From Candidatus Krumholzibacteriota bacterium (GTDB lineage Bacteria > Krumholzibacteriota > Krumholzibacteriia > Krumholzibacteriales > Krumholzibacteriaceae): DNA of 64,000 nucleotides. Below, piece by piece: positions 8,059 through 16,486 of this stretch. The position numbers were made by a program, and so were the translations under genes. The notes under the pieces are model-generated. The model did not search any database. It saw only the letters and a list, made by a program, of their open reading frames with translations, and had not been told where the DNA came from. The stretch is taken from positions 62,001 through 126,000 of the forward strand of contig JAFGCX010000018.1 in NCBI GenBank assembly GCA_016932415.1, in the 5' to 3' direction. Numbering within the stretch: position 1 is the stretch's first letter; each line of letters begins with the position of its first letter.

Positions 8059-9990
8059 ATGAGTAGTAAATCTGGAACACTCCAGGCCTTGCCCGCCGGA
8101 ATGGGTAAAGGGTCGTCCGCATGGCTAATGATGGTAGTAATGATTATTTTTCTTATGGCTTCCTGCAGCGACAACCCTCTCTCTCCTAACGGAAGTGGAG
8201 TCAATTGTATCAACTATGAGGGTTATCTGCATATTGCCGGCTTTTGTAAAACGCAAGGCGGTTGTCCCCGGAGTGTCACAGTTGCGGGAAATTATGCTTA
8301 TGTAGCCGATGAAACTGCCGGTCTTCAAGTGATAGATATAAGTGTTCCTGGATCACCAACTATCGTGGGATCTGTCGACACACCGGATCTCGCCCTGGGC
8401 GTGGCCGTCTTTGGCGACTATGCGTATATAGCCGATTATACTTCAGGTCTTCAGATAGTTGATATAAGCACGCCTGGGTCACCTGAGATCGTTGGATCGT
8501 TACACACTCCAAGCGGTGCCGAATGTGTTGCCATCCTGGGTGACTATGCCTATGTAGCGACTTGGCAGAGCGGTCTTCAGATAATAGACATTAGCCTGTC
8601 TGGATCACCCGAAACCGTGGGATCAATAAATACTCCCGGTTCAGCCAGGTGCGTTGTTGTCTCGGGAGACTATGCCTATGTAGCTGACTATGATGCTGGT
8701 CTTCAGATTATAGATATAACCACGCCCGGATATCCTGAAATCGTTGGATCGATCGACACTCCAGGCAATGCGCTGAACGTTGTTGTTTCGGGAGGCTACG
8801 CTTATGTGGCGGATGAGTATTATGGTCTTCAAGTAATAAATGTTAACACACCTGAATCACCTGAAATCGTGGGATCGGTAGACACGCCGGGCAGGGCCTA
8901 CGTTGTTACCGTCTCGGGAGAATATGCATATATAGCCGATTATACTTCAGGTCTTCAGATAGTTGATATAAGCGTGCCAGGGTCACCGGAGATCATGTAT
9001 TCAATTGACACAGGTATTGCAATGAGTGTTGTGGTCTCGGGAGATTACGCCTGCATAGCTGGTTCCGGATCTACTTTTCAGGTGTTGGATATATCCCCGA
9101 TTGAGTCTCCGCCGTTTGCCGGATCTTTCAATACGCCAGGGGAAGTTCGTTGCGTCGCTGTTTTAAGGGGGTATGCCTATGTGGGGGACGGGTATTCCGG
9201 TCTTGAGAAATTAGATATAAGCACACCTGCATCACCTTCGGTTGTCGGATCTATCGGTTTGTCGGGCTTCGTCTTTGATGTCGATATCTCAAATGGTTAT
9301 GCGTATGTAGCGGGGGGCTCTTCAGGTATTCACGTTATAGATATTTCGGAATCAGGATCACTGAGAATTGAGGAGTCTATCAATACGCCAGGTTCCGCCA
9401 GGTCCGTTGCCCTATCGGGAGACTATGCATATGTGGCGGATTTTAGTACAGGTCTTCAGATTATAGATATAAGCGAGGTGAGATCTCGTGGGATCGTGGG
9501 ATTTGTAGACACACCGCAAGATGCTTTAAGCGTAGCAGTATCGGGTAACTATGCCTATGTAGCAGATGGATCTTCAGGTCTTCAGATAATAGATGTAAGC
9601 ACGCCCGGGACCCCTGAGATTGTCGGATTTGTTGACACGCCAGGATATGCTATTGGTGTCTCAATATTCGGAAATTATGTCTATGTAGCGGATGGAGGCT
9701 TCGGCATTCAAATAATGGATATTACCAATCCTGGAGCACCAGTAATCGTGGGATCTATGGATACTCCGGAATATGCCTACTTTGTGGATGTTTTGGGAGA
9801 CTATGCCTATATTGCTGATGGACTATCCGGTATACAGGTAATAAATATCAGCACACCTGAATCACCTGAAATCGTGGGGTCTATCGACACGCCAGGTCGC
9901 GCTTTGAGTGTGTCAATTCTGGGAAACTATGGCTACGTGGCCGATCAGCATTCAGGCCTTCAGATGATAATCCGGCAGTGTGAACAATGA
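8059..9990 (+). CDS. LVIVD-repeat lipoprotein
   Basis: This 643-residue protein has a lipoprotein signal (FLMASCSDN; lipidated Cys near residue 37). From about residue 70 to the end there are 14 repeats of about 43 residues with the pattern GDYAYVADYTSGLQIVDIS, a Pro-Gly-SPEIVGS strand and DTPG. This is the LVIVD repeat, which folds as beta-propeller blades; known members are surface proteins of unknown binding partner. The last repeat breaks off at GLQMIIRQCEQ, and there is no sorting domain, so the C terminus may be truncated. Base composition is visibly lower in GC than the flanking genes. It sits just after tRNA-Lys. SD: GAGGAGAGTAG before the ATG. Confidence 0.9.
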   Translation: MSSKSGTLQALPAGMGKGSSAWLMMVVMIIFLMASCSDNPLSPNGSGVNCINYEGYLHIAGFCKTQGGCPRSVTVAGNYAYVADETAGLQVIDISVPGSPTIVGSVDTPDLALGVAVFGDYAYIADYTSGLQIVDISTPGSPEIVGSLHTPSGAECVAILGDYAYVATWQSGLQIIDISLSGSPETVGSINTPGSARCVVVSGDYAYVADYDAGLQIIDITTPGYPEIVGSIDTPGNALNVVVSGGYAYVADEYYGLQVINVNTPESPEIVGSVDTPGRAYVVTVSGEYAYIADYTSGLQIVDISVPGSPEIMYSIDTGIAMSVVVSGDYACIAGSGSTFQVLDISPIESPPFAGSFNTPGEVRCVAVLRGYAYVGDGYSGLEKLDISTPASPSVVGSIGLSGFVFDVDISNGYAYVAGGSSGIHVIDISESGSLRIEESINTPGSARSVALSGDYAYVADFSTGLQIIDISEVRSRGIVGFVDTPQDALSVAVSGNYAYVADGSSGLQIIDVSTPGTPEIVGFVDTPGYAIGVSIFGNYVYVADGGFGIQIMDITNPGAPVIVGSMDTPEYAYFVDVLGDYAYIADGLSGIQVINISTPESPEIVGSIDTPGRALSVSILGNYGYVADQHSGLQMIIRQCEQ

Positions 9991-10420
9991 GGATGCGAAT
10001 TTATCAGCAAGGAGAATTGCAGAGATATTTGAACAGATTCAGTGTTAGTAAGGAAATTATTAGGTAAACAAGGATTCTTGGATCCCGAGATCATTAATAA
10101 CGCTACTTCAGGCACAAGTGGCGAGATAGACCCCCGTGTTGCAGATATCGACACCTTTCCCGGCGTCCGGACGCATCGTCGGTCACATCATCACCCGAAA
10201 AAATGCCGGTCGTGGCGTCCCTAGTTATTTCCCGTTTTCACCTGTATTGCTGTCGTTGTCTCCCATAGTCCCCGGGCCATTTTTCGTGCTCGCGGCGGGG
10301 GCATGGAACTTGCGCAAATCCCCTTCTGGCAGTGCTGTTTTGGATAAATTTTCTCCGCGTGGTATCGCAAAATGCCGCCTTGATTTAACGGCGGCGGATC
10401 GTGCAGCAGAGGGAGAAACG
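9991..10420. other. 430-bp intergenic region without a supported gene
   Basis: The left part stays AT-rich like the LVIVD gene. It holds only a 24-codon frame from ATG 9993 with no recognisable family. The right part returns to high GC. An upstream extension of the next gene's frame runs through the right half, but it lacks a ribosome binding site and reads as low-complexity sequence. No promoter or terminator is convincing. It could be decayed C-terminal sequence of the LVIVD gene. Confidence 0.4.
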
Positions 10421-11662
10421 ATGAGTGGACAGGAAAAGGTATATGTCATAGATCCCGTGGATCAGAAAGCCGGCACCAAAGTACCTTCTTCGTCCGTGGA
10501 GGATGAAAAGGAACTTCCTGAGTACCTCCAGCCTTCCAGGAAAAACAGGGGCAAGGTTCGGAGAACGTCGCGGGCAAGGACAAAAGACAAGCAGTCGGGT
10601 GTTTCCCTGATCCTCTCGTACCTCGCCGGGCCGCTGTCTGTCCTGGCAACCGGCAGGGGGCGCAGGAGCAGGTTCTGGGCGGGACTTGCCGTCTTCAGCG
10701 TGGCCCTGACCGCAGGCGTCATGTTGATATGGGGGAAGCTCTCCTGCTGGTCCACGCGCGAATCTCCTCTTGGCGCGATTGTGATGCTCGTGGCGATAGC
10801 GGCGGTCATATCCGGCTTCTCCGCGTGGACCAGGGCAGTCGTCCTCGCCGGGAGCCACGAAGGCCCGAGGCTGAGGCGATCGCCCGACTGGATCAGGGGG
10901 CCCCTCGCCGCGGGGCTGTTCGGCTTCATCTGTCCCGGTATGGGCTTGTTCGCTATCGGGCGATCGAAACACGCGGTCGCGGCGCTGTGGATGGCCTGCG
11001 TTACAGTTATCTCCCTTCTCTTTCTCTCGAGAGTTGAATGGTTGTGGAATTTCAACGCGTATGCCGGAGTATTTGCCGTGAGGCAGGATACGCTGGAATA
11101 CATATTGACAGGCATAAGCGCGGCGACTGCACTGGGCGGGCTGGCGTGGATCGTGCAGGCGCTGAACGGAGCGCGCCTGGCAGGGCGTGCCTCGAACCGG
11201 AAAACCGGTTCGCGCAGAGACTGGGCTGCGGCGGCGCTTCTTCTTTCCATAATTGCCTTACTGGCTTTTTCCAGACCTGCCGTGGTCGCCGAGGCGCTCG
11301 ACAGGGGCGCTGCAGCCGCCAGCAGCAAGGGCATGAGAATCATCCCTCTTCACCTCTCGCTGGCCGCGATCCGTCTCGATCCGTCGCGTCCGGGTTATGT
11401 CATCAGGGCGATCGGGCTTTACGAGGACTCAGGAGATCAGGCGAGGGCCGACGCGATGCGCCGCGATCTCATGGACCGGCTCGAGGCATCAGTGCCGTTT
11501 ATGGAATATGAGGGGGTCGTGATATCGAAAAACGGGGCTTTGTACAAAGCGCTGACCAATTCCGCTCCGCAAGGTCTCCAGGCCGCCGAAGGGCCGGGTA
11601 CAAGGGCTATTCCTGCCGAGCTTCTGATACTCGACTGGGGGATCAGCCGGGCGATCCCCTGA
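10421..11662 (+). CDS. Polytopic membrane protein of unknown function
   Basis: I start this 413-residue protein at ATG 10421 because GGGAGAA lies just upstream; the frame is open further left without a ribosome binding site. Residues 1-60 are charged and cytosolic. About five hydrophobic segments follow between 65 and 290 (for example FSVALTAGVMLIW, AIVMLVAIAAVISGF, AALWMACVTVISLLFL, and a last one near AALLLSIIALLAF). The C-terminal 110 residues are soluble and helical, with a TPR-like pair of helices around PSRPGYVIRAIGLYEDSGD. I do not recognise a family. An inverted repeat CCTGACA-GA-TGTCAGG overlaps the stop codon. Confidence 0.7.
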   Translation: MSGQEKVYVIDPVDQKAGTKVPSSSVEDEKELPEYLQPSRKNRGKVRRTSRARTKDKQSGVSLILSYLAGPLSVLATGRGRRSRFWAGLAVFSVALTAGVMLIWGKLSCWSTRESPLGAIVMLVAIAAVISGFSAWTRAVVLAGSHEGPRLRRSPDWIRGPLAAGLFGFICPGMGLFAIGRSKHAVAALWMACVTVISLLFLSRVEWLWNFNAYAGVFAVRQDTLEYILTGISAATALGGLAWIVQALNGARLAGRASNRKTGSRRDWAAAALLLSIIALLAFSRPAVVAEALDRGAAAASSKGMRIIPLHLSLAAIRLDPSRPGYVIRAIGLYEDSGDQARADAMRRDLMDRLEASVPFMEYEGVVISKNGALYKALTNSAPQGLQAAEGPGTRAIPAELLILDWGISRAIP

Positions 11663-11728
11663 CAGATGTCAGGATCGATATAATTGGTCTATTTGAGATG
11701 ATGAACGACCTGGGGCGATACAATTTTC

Positions 11729-11757
11729 TTGCATCCCGGAATTTAGGGTGATATTTT
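11729..11757 (+). promoter_or_regulatory. Sigma-70-type promoter
   Basis: TTGCAT, 17-bp spacer, TATTTT, 80 bp upstream of the lipoprotein gene at 11837. Confidence 0.45.
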
Positions 11758-11836
11758 TAAAAAGACCCCATTATGTAATTGAACGCTCTTATGGTCAGCC
11801 GCCACTTTCCCTCGCTGGATAAGGAGGGATGCCGAT

Positions 11837-12751
11837 ATGAGAAGAACTGTGGGCTGTAGTATAGTCTTTTTCGCATTGCTGTTCGCTTTTGGCCTTTCAG
11901 GCTGCGGCGATGTGACACAGCCGATTGACGACGATCAGGCGATGATGACTGCCTGCAAAAGCGTTAAGCCAGTAGAGCAGGAACCCTACGTCGTAATCGA
12001 CACCTATCCCGGCTGGAATCCCACAGGAACTGTTACCATGCCGCCGATGTTCAGGCTCAGCTGGCACGCTGCGCTCGGGACCGGGGTTAAGAGGGTCAGG
12101 TACTTGTTTCATCAGGTTGAGGATCCGAGCGGCGCGTATAATCCTACATTCAATATTATCGAGGATCTGAATGCCAATCCGTCGAGGTACGAGGACCTCT
12201 GGTCCCGCTGGTTTGCATACCCGGCGGGAAACGGAATGGGTAGCGAGGTTCTGATCGGGGATGACGAAGAGATCGGCCTGAACAGGGAGTACGTCTTTGC
12301 CGTGCAGGCGATAGGTCCGGGGAAGAGTATCACTAATATCTTCACAAGGAACGTGAATGCGAGGATTTTCCTTGTCTCATTCGGGTCGAGGCTTCGAATC
12401 GATATATCGGAGTTGCACCTGGGAGACTATACAATACCGGCAAACGGGTATTTCCAGACGGTGGAGATAAAGTCGGGGACACCACTGAACTTCTCCTGGC
12501 AGGGGGACGCATCCTACTATGGCGGTGAGATCGCCGGATACCGTTACGGATGGGACATCACCTACCCTGATGATCCCTCACAGTGGGCCACGGCGGTTTC
12601 AATTGAAAACATCTCTGCACCGGAACGAGTTTTCTGGTCGGGCATCCATTTCCTATACGTGGAGGCGACAGATACATTCGGTTCGATTTCCATGGGCGGG
12701 ATCAAGCTCGTAGTCGTACCGGGAGAACAGATAATGTTCACGAAGGAATGA
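11837..12751 (+). CDS. Lipoprotein of unknown function
   Basis: This 304-residue protein has a textbook lipobox (FGLSGCGD, Cys at about 23). Two Ig-like or fibronectin-like halves are suggested by FRLSWHAALGTGVKRVRY and LNFSWQGDASYYGGEIAGY. That pattern is common in outer-membrane lipoproteins of FCB-group genomes that bind substrates or scaffold surface structures. No catalytic motif is visible. The ATG is preceded by AAGGAGGG. It lies between two other exported proteins and has its own likely promoter. Confidence 0.75.
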   Translation: MRRTVGCSIVFFALLFAFGLSGCGDVTQPIDDDQAMMTACKSVKPVEQEPYVVIDTYPGWNPTGTVTMPPMFRLSWHAALGTGVKRVRYLFHQVEDPSGAYNPTFNIIEDLNANPSRYEDLWSRWFAYPAGNGMGSEVLIGDDEEIGLNREYVFAVQAIGPGKSITNIFTRNVNARIFLVSFGSRLRIDISELHLGDYTIPANGYFQTVEIKSGTPLNFSWQGDASYYGGEIAGYRYGWDITYPDDPSQWATAVSIENISAPERVFWSGIHFLYVEATDTFGSISMGGIKLVVVPGEQIMFTKE

Positions 12752-12797
12752 CAGTCTCCTTCCGGGGCAAACATGAATATTGGCTGACTTGACTACA

Positions 12798-12820
12798 TGA
12801 CCTTGAGATGTCTACGAAAT
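12798..12820 (+). repeat. 23-bp upstream element, copy 2
   Basis: Matches 7908-7930 at 21 of 23 positions (differences at the 8th and 18th bases). It lies about 160 bp before the start of the surface-protein gene at 12977. Confidence 0.55.
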
Positions 12821-12976
12821 TGTGGGAAGTCCAATATAACCTTTTTTCAACATCAGCTCGAAAATACTTTATAAAGGCTAATCATGCTTTTATCTGTTTA
12901 ACTTGTACAGAGTGATCAATTTATTTACTTGCCCCGGTTAATTCTGATAGAATTATCGATATTGTCTAAGCATACA

Positions 12977-15900
12977 ATGAGATTTTCTGTTATGAGTAAA
13001 CACGGCAAAAAGCTTTTATTTAGCGCAGTTGCGGTCCTTGTCCTTGCGGGGAGGCTTAGCGGGGCATGGATTACAGACGGTGTCGAGGTGTGCACGGCCG
13101 AATTTCATCAGTTCGAACCAAAGATCACTACTGACGGTAATGGTGGTGCGATTGTCATTTGGGCCGACGTACGCGTAACTGGATCGTATGATGGGATCTA
13201 TGCGCAGAGGGTAGATGAGAACGGGAACCTTCTCTGGAATCGCGAAGGAATCGCGATAACTGTTACGGCTCAAGACGGCAGTAGCCACAGGATGGTTTCC
13301 GATAATGCCGGTGGCGCGATAACTGCATGGCTGCAATCATCAGATATCTATGCCCAGAGGATCGATGAGGATGGGAACCTTCTGTGGGAAACGGGGGGAG
13401 TGGTGGTCTGCGAGAATCCGGATCTCCAGTATAAGCTGGTCATGGTGGAGGATGGATACGGTGGTTCGATCATCACCTGGTGTGATAATCGGGACGGCGG
13501 CTACGCAATTTACGCCCAGCGTATCGATTCAGCCGGGAATACTCTCTGGACTGCCGGGGGTGTTAATGCTGGCCCCTACATCGTGGGAACCTATGACGAA
13601 AGTAATGCCACAACCGTTCTCACGGGCGACGGCGCAGGCGGCGCAATCATGGTCTGGTACAGGGAAACAGATGGCTTGATAAGAGATATAGTCGCGCAGA
13701 GGATTGATGCCGCAGGCAATCCTGTCTGGCAAGGCGGCATTCTCCTGAATCCCGATTCAGTCGTTCAGAGGCGGCTGGCTATCGTAACTGACGGTTCTGG
13801 AGGGGCGATAGTATCATGGGTGAACTATGAAGATGGCGAGTATGCTATCTATGCTCAGAGGCTTGACCCCGGTGGAAACGAATTATGGACCTCGGGTGGT
13901 GTCGAAATTTTTGGAGCAACCAGTTATGATTTTCCTCTCGCCGTCGAAGACGGCAGCGGTGGAGCCATTGTTATGGCTTCCAGCCGCCACTATCTTCAGC
14001 GAGTCGACAGAAACGGGGATCTTCTCTGGATTCCCGGCAGTGTTCAGATATATAGTGATAAATCTCTCGATATTGCGCCAGATGATGCGGGGGGCGCCAT
14101 AGTATCCTGGCGCAGATCGGTTTCGCCTTCAGGGTTCATCATCTTAGCTCAGCGGGTCGACGCTGGCGGCAATAAACATTGGCCGGAAGGTGGGCTCCAT
14201 ATCGCAGATCTTGATGAGGACTTTGGAGCCCAGGGTATGATCCCGGATGGTTCGGGAGGAGCGTACATCGTATATGGGGATTACAGATCTCCGGAATACC
14301 AATGGGAGAAGGTATTCGTTCAGAGAGCCGGTTTCGGAAGCAGCCTGGTCTTTCCATCGCTGGTCTTCCCTGTAACCACAGCCGGAGACACTTCCTCCGC
14401 CGAACTGGTCTTCAATAATCACCTCGGGAGTCCCCTCGTGCTTCGCGAAGCGCCCTGCTTGGCGGACGAGTTTTTCTATCAGCCGGAATTCGGTGACAGC
14501 CTTCATTCGGGCCTGACGGTACCGCCGGACTCATTTATCAGTGGCACCGTGTTCTTTAATCCCCTTTCAGGAGGGGATCATTTCAGAAATATATATTTCG
14601 AGGATGCTTCGAACGGTGACACCCTGGCATTGGTTACATTCAGCGGAACTGGCAGGCCGATCTCTTTCGAATGGACAAACGAGACAGATTATTCGAACCG
14701 TATTCTACAGGCCGGAGATACACTTGCCCTGAGTTTTGCCATGGCCGATCATGTAGAGGTCGATTCTCTGGTCCTGTATTATACTTCAGGCGGCATGCAG
14801 ACTCTGGAGAGCGCCAGGATGAATCTGGATCTCGATGATCCGTACAACGATCTTTACAGCGTGAAGATTCAGACGTCTGTCGGAGGTGCGAGGGGCCTGG
14901 AGTTTCAGGTCGGTGCTTATAACGGTGTCGTCGAGAGCCTTTACCCGTCAGCAGATGACCGGGAGTATTTTCGGTGTATTGTGGATAACCTTGCCTTCCC
15001 GGAACCGATTCCGGCCAGAACTTATTCGATGATCTCCATTCCGCTGGATGTACCTGAAAACACACTTCTTGGAATGCTGGGTGATGATTTAGGTAGCGTG
15101 GATCCTGTCAAATGGAGGATGTTCACATATGAACCGGGAAGCTCTGGTTATATCGAGATACCAAATGATACCATTTCAGCGATCGTTCAAGGACAGGCTT
15201 ACTGGGTGGTCGCCAGTGAATCGCTTCTGCTTGATACGGAGCCGCATGCCGGGGCATCAACGCCGACCGATGCGCCTTTCAGTTTCACACTCAAGCCCGG
15301 GTGGAATATGATCGGGAATCCGTTCATTTTCACAGTAAGCTGGGATTCTATTCTGTTAGGGGACTCGTATTCATCCAATCAGTTTGACGTGGAGGATCCT
15401 GTATGGTGGAATCCCTCATCGGGAGCTTATGAACTTGGAATTACATATCTCGAACCGTTCGAGGGATACTGGGTGATGAACAACGGTCCGGCAGTCGAGA
15501 TGAGTATTCCTGCTTCAGATGCATCTGACCTGTCGGCCTGGAGAGACCCGGCAATGGCCATGAACCGTTGCATCCCGGAAACAGGTTGGGGAATTTCTTT
15601 AATGGCGATTACTTGCGGTGCTGAGGACATGTCCAATTACTTGGGTGTTAACGCTTCGGCTCACGCAGGCTGGGACAGGTATGACTGTTCAGAACCTCCA
15701 CAGGCGCCCGGCCGCTGTATTTCCCTCTATTTTGTACGGCCAGGAAGAGAATGCGGTATAAAAAGATATGCTGTTGATATTCTTCCGCCCCCCGGTGCTG
15801 GATCAGAAGAACTTGTATCTAACAGGGAAAATGAAGATTTTGCCGGGTATGCGTGGCATTTCGATATTGCCAAGAACTTTTCATGTGATGCTGGCGGGGA

Positions 15901-16402
15901 TAAAATAATAATAGAATTCGATGGTATCAAGTCGATCCCGTCAGAATTCGAAGTTATCCTGGTGGACAGGTATTCAGGCAGCTCGATAAATCTCAGAACG
16001 AAGGATTCATATCATTTTGATATTGGTCAGCGGAGATTTATAGAAGAAGTCAGTGAAGCTCGCTTCATGATACTTGTTGGCAGTGATGACTTTATCAAAG
16101 AGCATGATACAACAGGCACACCTGAAGTACCTTGCTTATTCCAGAATTATCCCAATCCCTTCAATCCTGCTACAACAATAATGTACTATATACCTGAAAA
16201 TTGCACCGTCAGGCTTGAGATCTTCGACGTTGCCGGCAGACGGATAGCTGAATTGATCAATGTGTACAAGGATAAGGGGCAGTACTCGAAAGAATGGAAT
16301 GGAAAGGATCAAAATGGCAATCCTGTAAGCTCCGGAATCTATTTCTACAGGTTGAAAGCCGGAAAAGAGACGATATCGAAGAAGATGGTCCTGCTCCGGT
16401 AG
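12977..16402 (+). CDS. Large secreted surface protein with FlgD-like/T9SS-type C-terminal sorting domain
   Basis: From ATG 12977 (ATG 12992 is also possible; an upstream TTG would add residues before the signal) this gives 1141 residues. A signal peptide (LLFSAVAVLVLAG) leads into eight or more repeats of about 50 residues with the pattern GDGAGGAIMVWY..YAQRIDAAGNPVW, probably propeller blades. A middle Ig-like region (about 460-690) and a globular domain (about 690-1040, GWNMIGNPF) follow. The last 85 residues are a sorting domain with NYPNPFNPATT and end in GIYFYRLKAG...KKMVLLR. In Bacteroidota such domains direct secretion by the type IX system; whether that holds here is inference. GC is below that of its neighbours. 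A terminator overlaps the stop. Confidence 0.88.
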   Translation: MRFSVMSKHGKKLLFSAVAVLVLAGRLSGAWITDGVEVCTAEFHQFEPKITTDGNGGAIVIWADVRVTGSYDGIYAQRVDENGNLLWNREGIAITVTAQDGSSHRMVSDNAGGAITAWLQSSDIYAQRIDEDGNLLWETGGVVVCENPDLQYKLVMVEDGYGGSIITWCDNRDGGYAIYAQRIDSAGNTLWTAGGVNAGPYIVGTYDESNATTVLTGDGAGGAIMVWYRETDGLIRDIVAQRIDAAGNPVWQGGILLNPDSVVQRRLAIVTDGSGGAIVSWVNYEDGEYAIYAQRLDPGGNELWTSGGVEIFGATSYDFPLAVEDGSGGAIVMASSRHYLQRVDRNGDLLWIPGSVQIYSDKSLDIAPDDAGGAIVSWRRSVSPSGFIILAQRVDAGGNKHWPEGGLHIADLDEDFGAQGMIPDGSGGAYIVYGDYRSPEYQWEKVFVQRAGFGSSLVFPSLVFPVTTAGDTSSAELVFNNHLGSPLVLREAPCLADEFFYQPEFGDSLHSGLTVPPDSFISGTVFFNPLSGGDHFRNIYFEDASNGDTLALVTFSGTGRPISFEWTNETDYSNRILQAGDTLALSFAMADHVEVDSLVLYYTSGGMQTLESARMNLDLDDPYNDLYSVKIQTSVGGARGLEFQVGAYNGVVESLYPSADDREYFRCIVDNLAFPEPIPARTYSMISIPLDVPENTLLGMLGDDLGSVDPVKWRMFTYEPGSSGYIEIPNDTISAIVQGQAYWVVASESLLLDTEPHAGASTPTDAPFSFTLKPGWNMIGNPFIFTVSWDSILLGDSYSSNQFDVEDPVWWNPSSGAYELGITYLEPFEGYWVMNNGPAVEMSIPASDASDLSAWRDPAMAMNRCIPETGWGISLMAITCGAEDMSNYLGVNASAHAGWDRYDCSEPPQAPGRCISLYFVRPGRECGIKRYAVDILPPPGAGSEELVSNRENEDFAGYAWHFDIAKNFSCDAGGDKIIIEFDGIKSIPSEFEVILVDRYSGSSINLRTKDSYHFDIGQRRFIEEVSEARFMILVGSDDFIKEHDTTGTPEVPCLFQNYPNPFNPATTIMYYIPENCTVRLEIFDVAGRRIAELINVYKDKGQYSKEWNGKDQNGNPVSSGIYFYRLKAGKETISKKMVLLR

Positions 16403-16417
16403 GAGCTGTCTTTTTTT
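16393..16417 (+). terminator. Rho-independent terminator overlapping the stop codon
   Basis: GCTCC-GGTA-GGAGC hairpin followed within 4 nt by seven Ts. The TAG stop of the surface-protein gene begins in the hairpin loop. Confidence 0.7.
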
Positions 16418-16474
16418 GGTGATACCAGAGGATGCGGCCGGAAAATAATTCTATAACAACCAATAAAAAGGCTA

Positions 16475-16480
16475 TATAAT
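16475..16480 (+). promoter_or_regulatory. -10 box placed for a leaderless transcript
   Basis: A perfect TATAAT ends 6 bp before the ATG at 16487, which would place the transcription start at or next to the start codon. No Shine-Dalgarno sequence precedes the ATG. The -35 region (TATAAC at 16452-16457) is poor. Confidence 0.4.
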
Positions 16481-16486
16481 AGACCG

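Noticed and set aside
8290-9990. Direct repeats of about 129 bp resembling a repeat array
   Set aside because: They are in-frame coding repeats (LVIVD units), diverged and without spacers; not a CRISPR array or satellite.
9993-10067. 24-codon frame after the LVIVD gene
   Set aside because: No support beyond being open; recorded only in the intergenic note.
10136-10420. N-terminal extension of the membrane protein at 10421
   Set aside because: No ribosome site near its start and atypical composition; ATG 10421 has GGGAGAA at good spacing.
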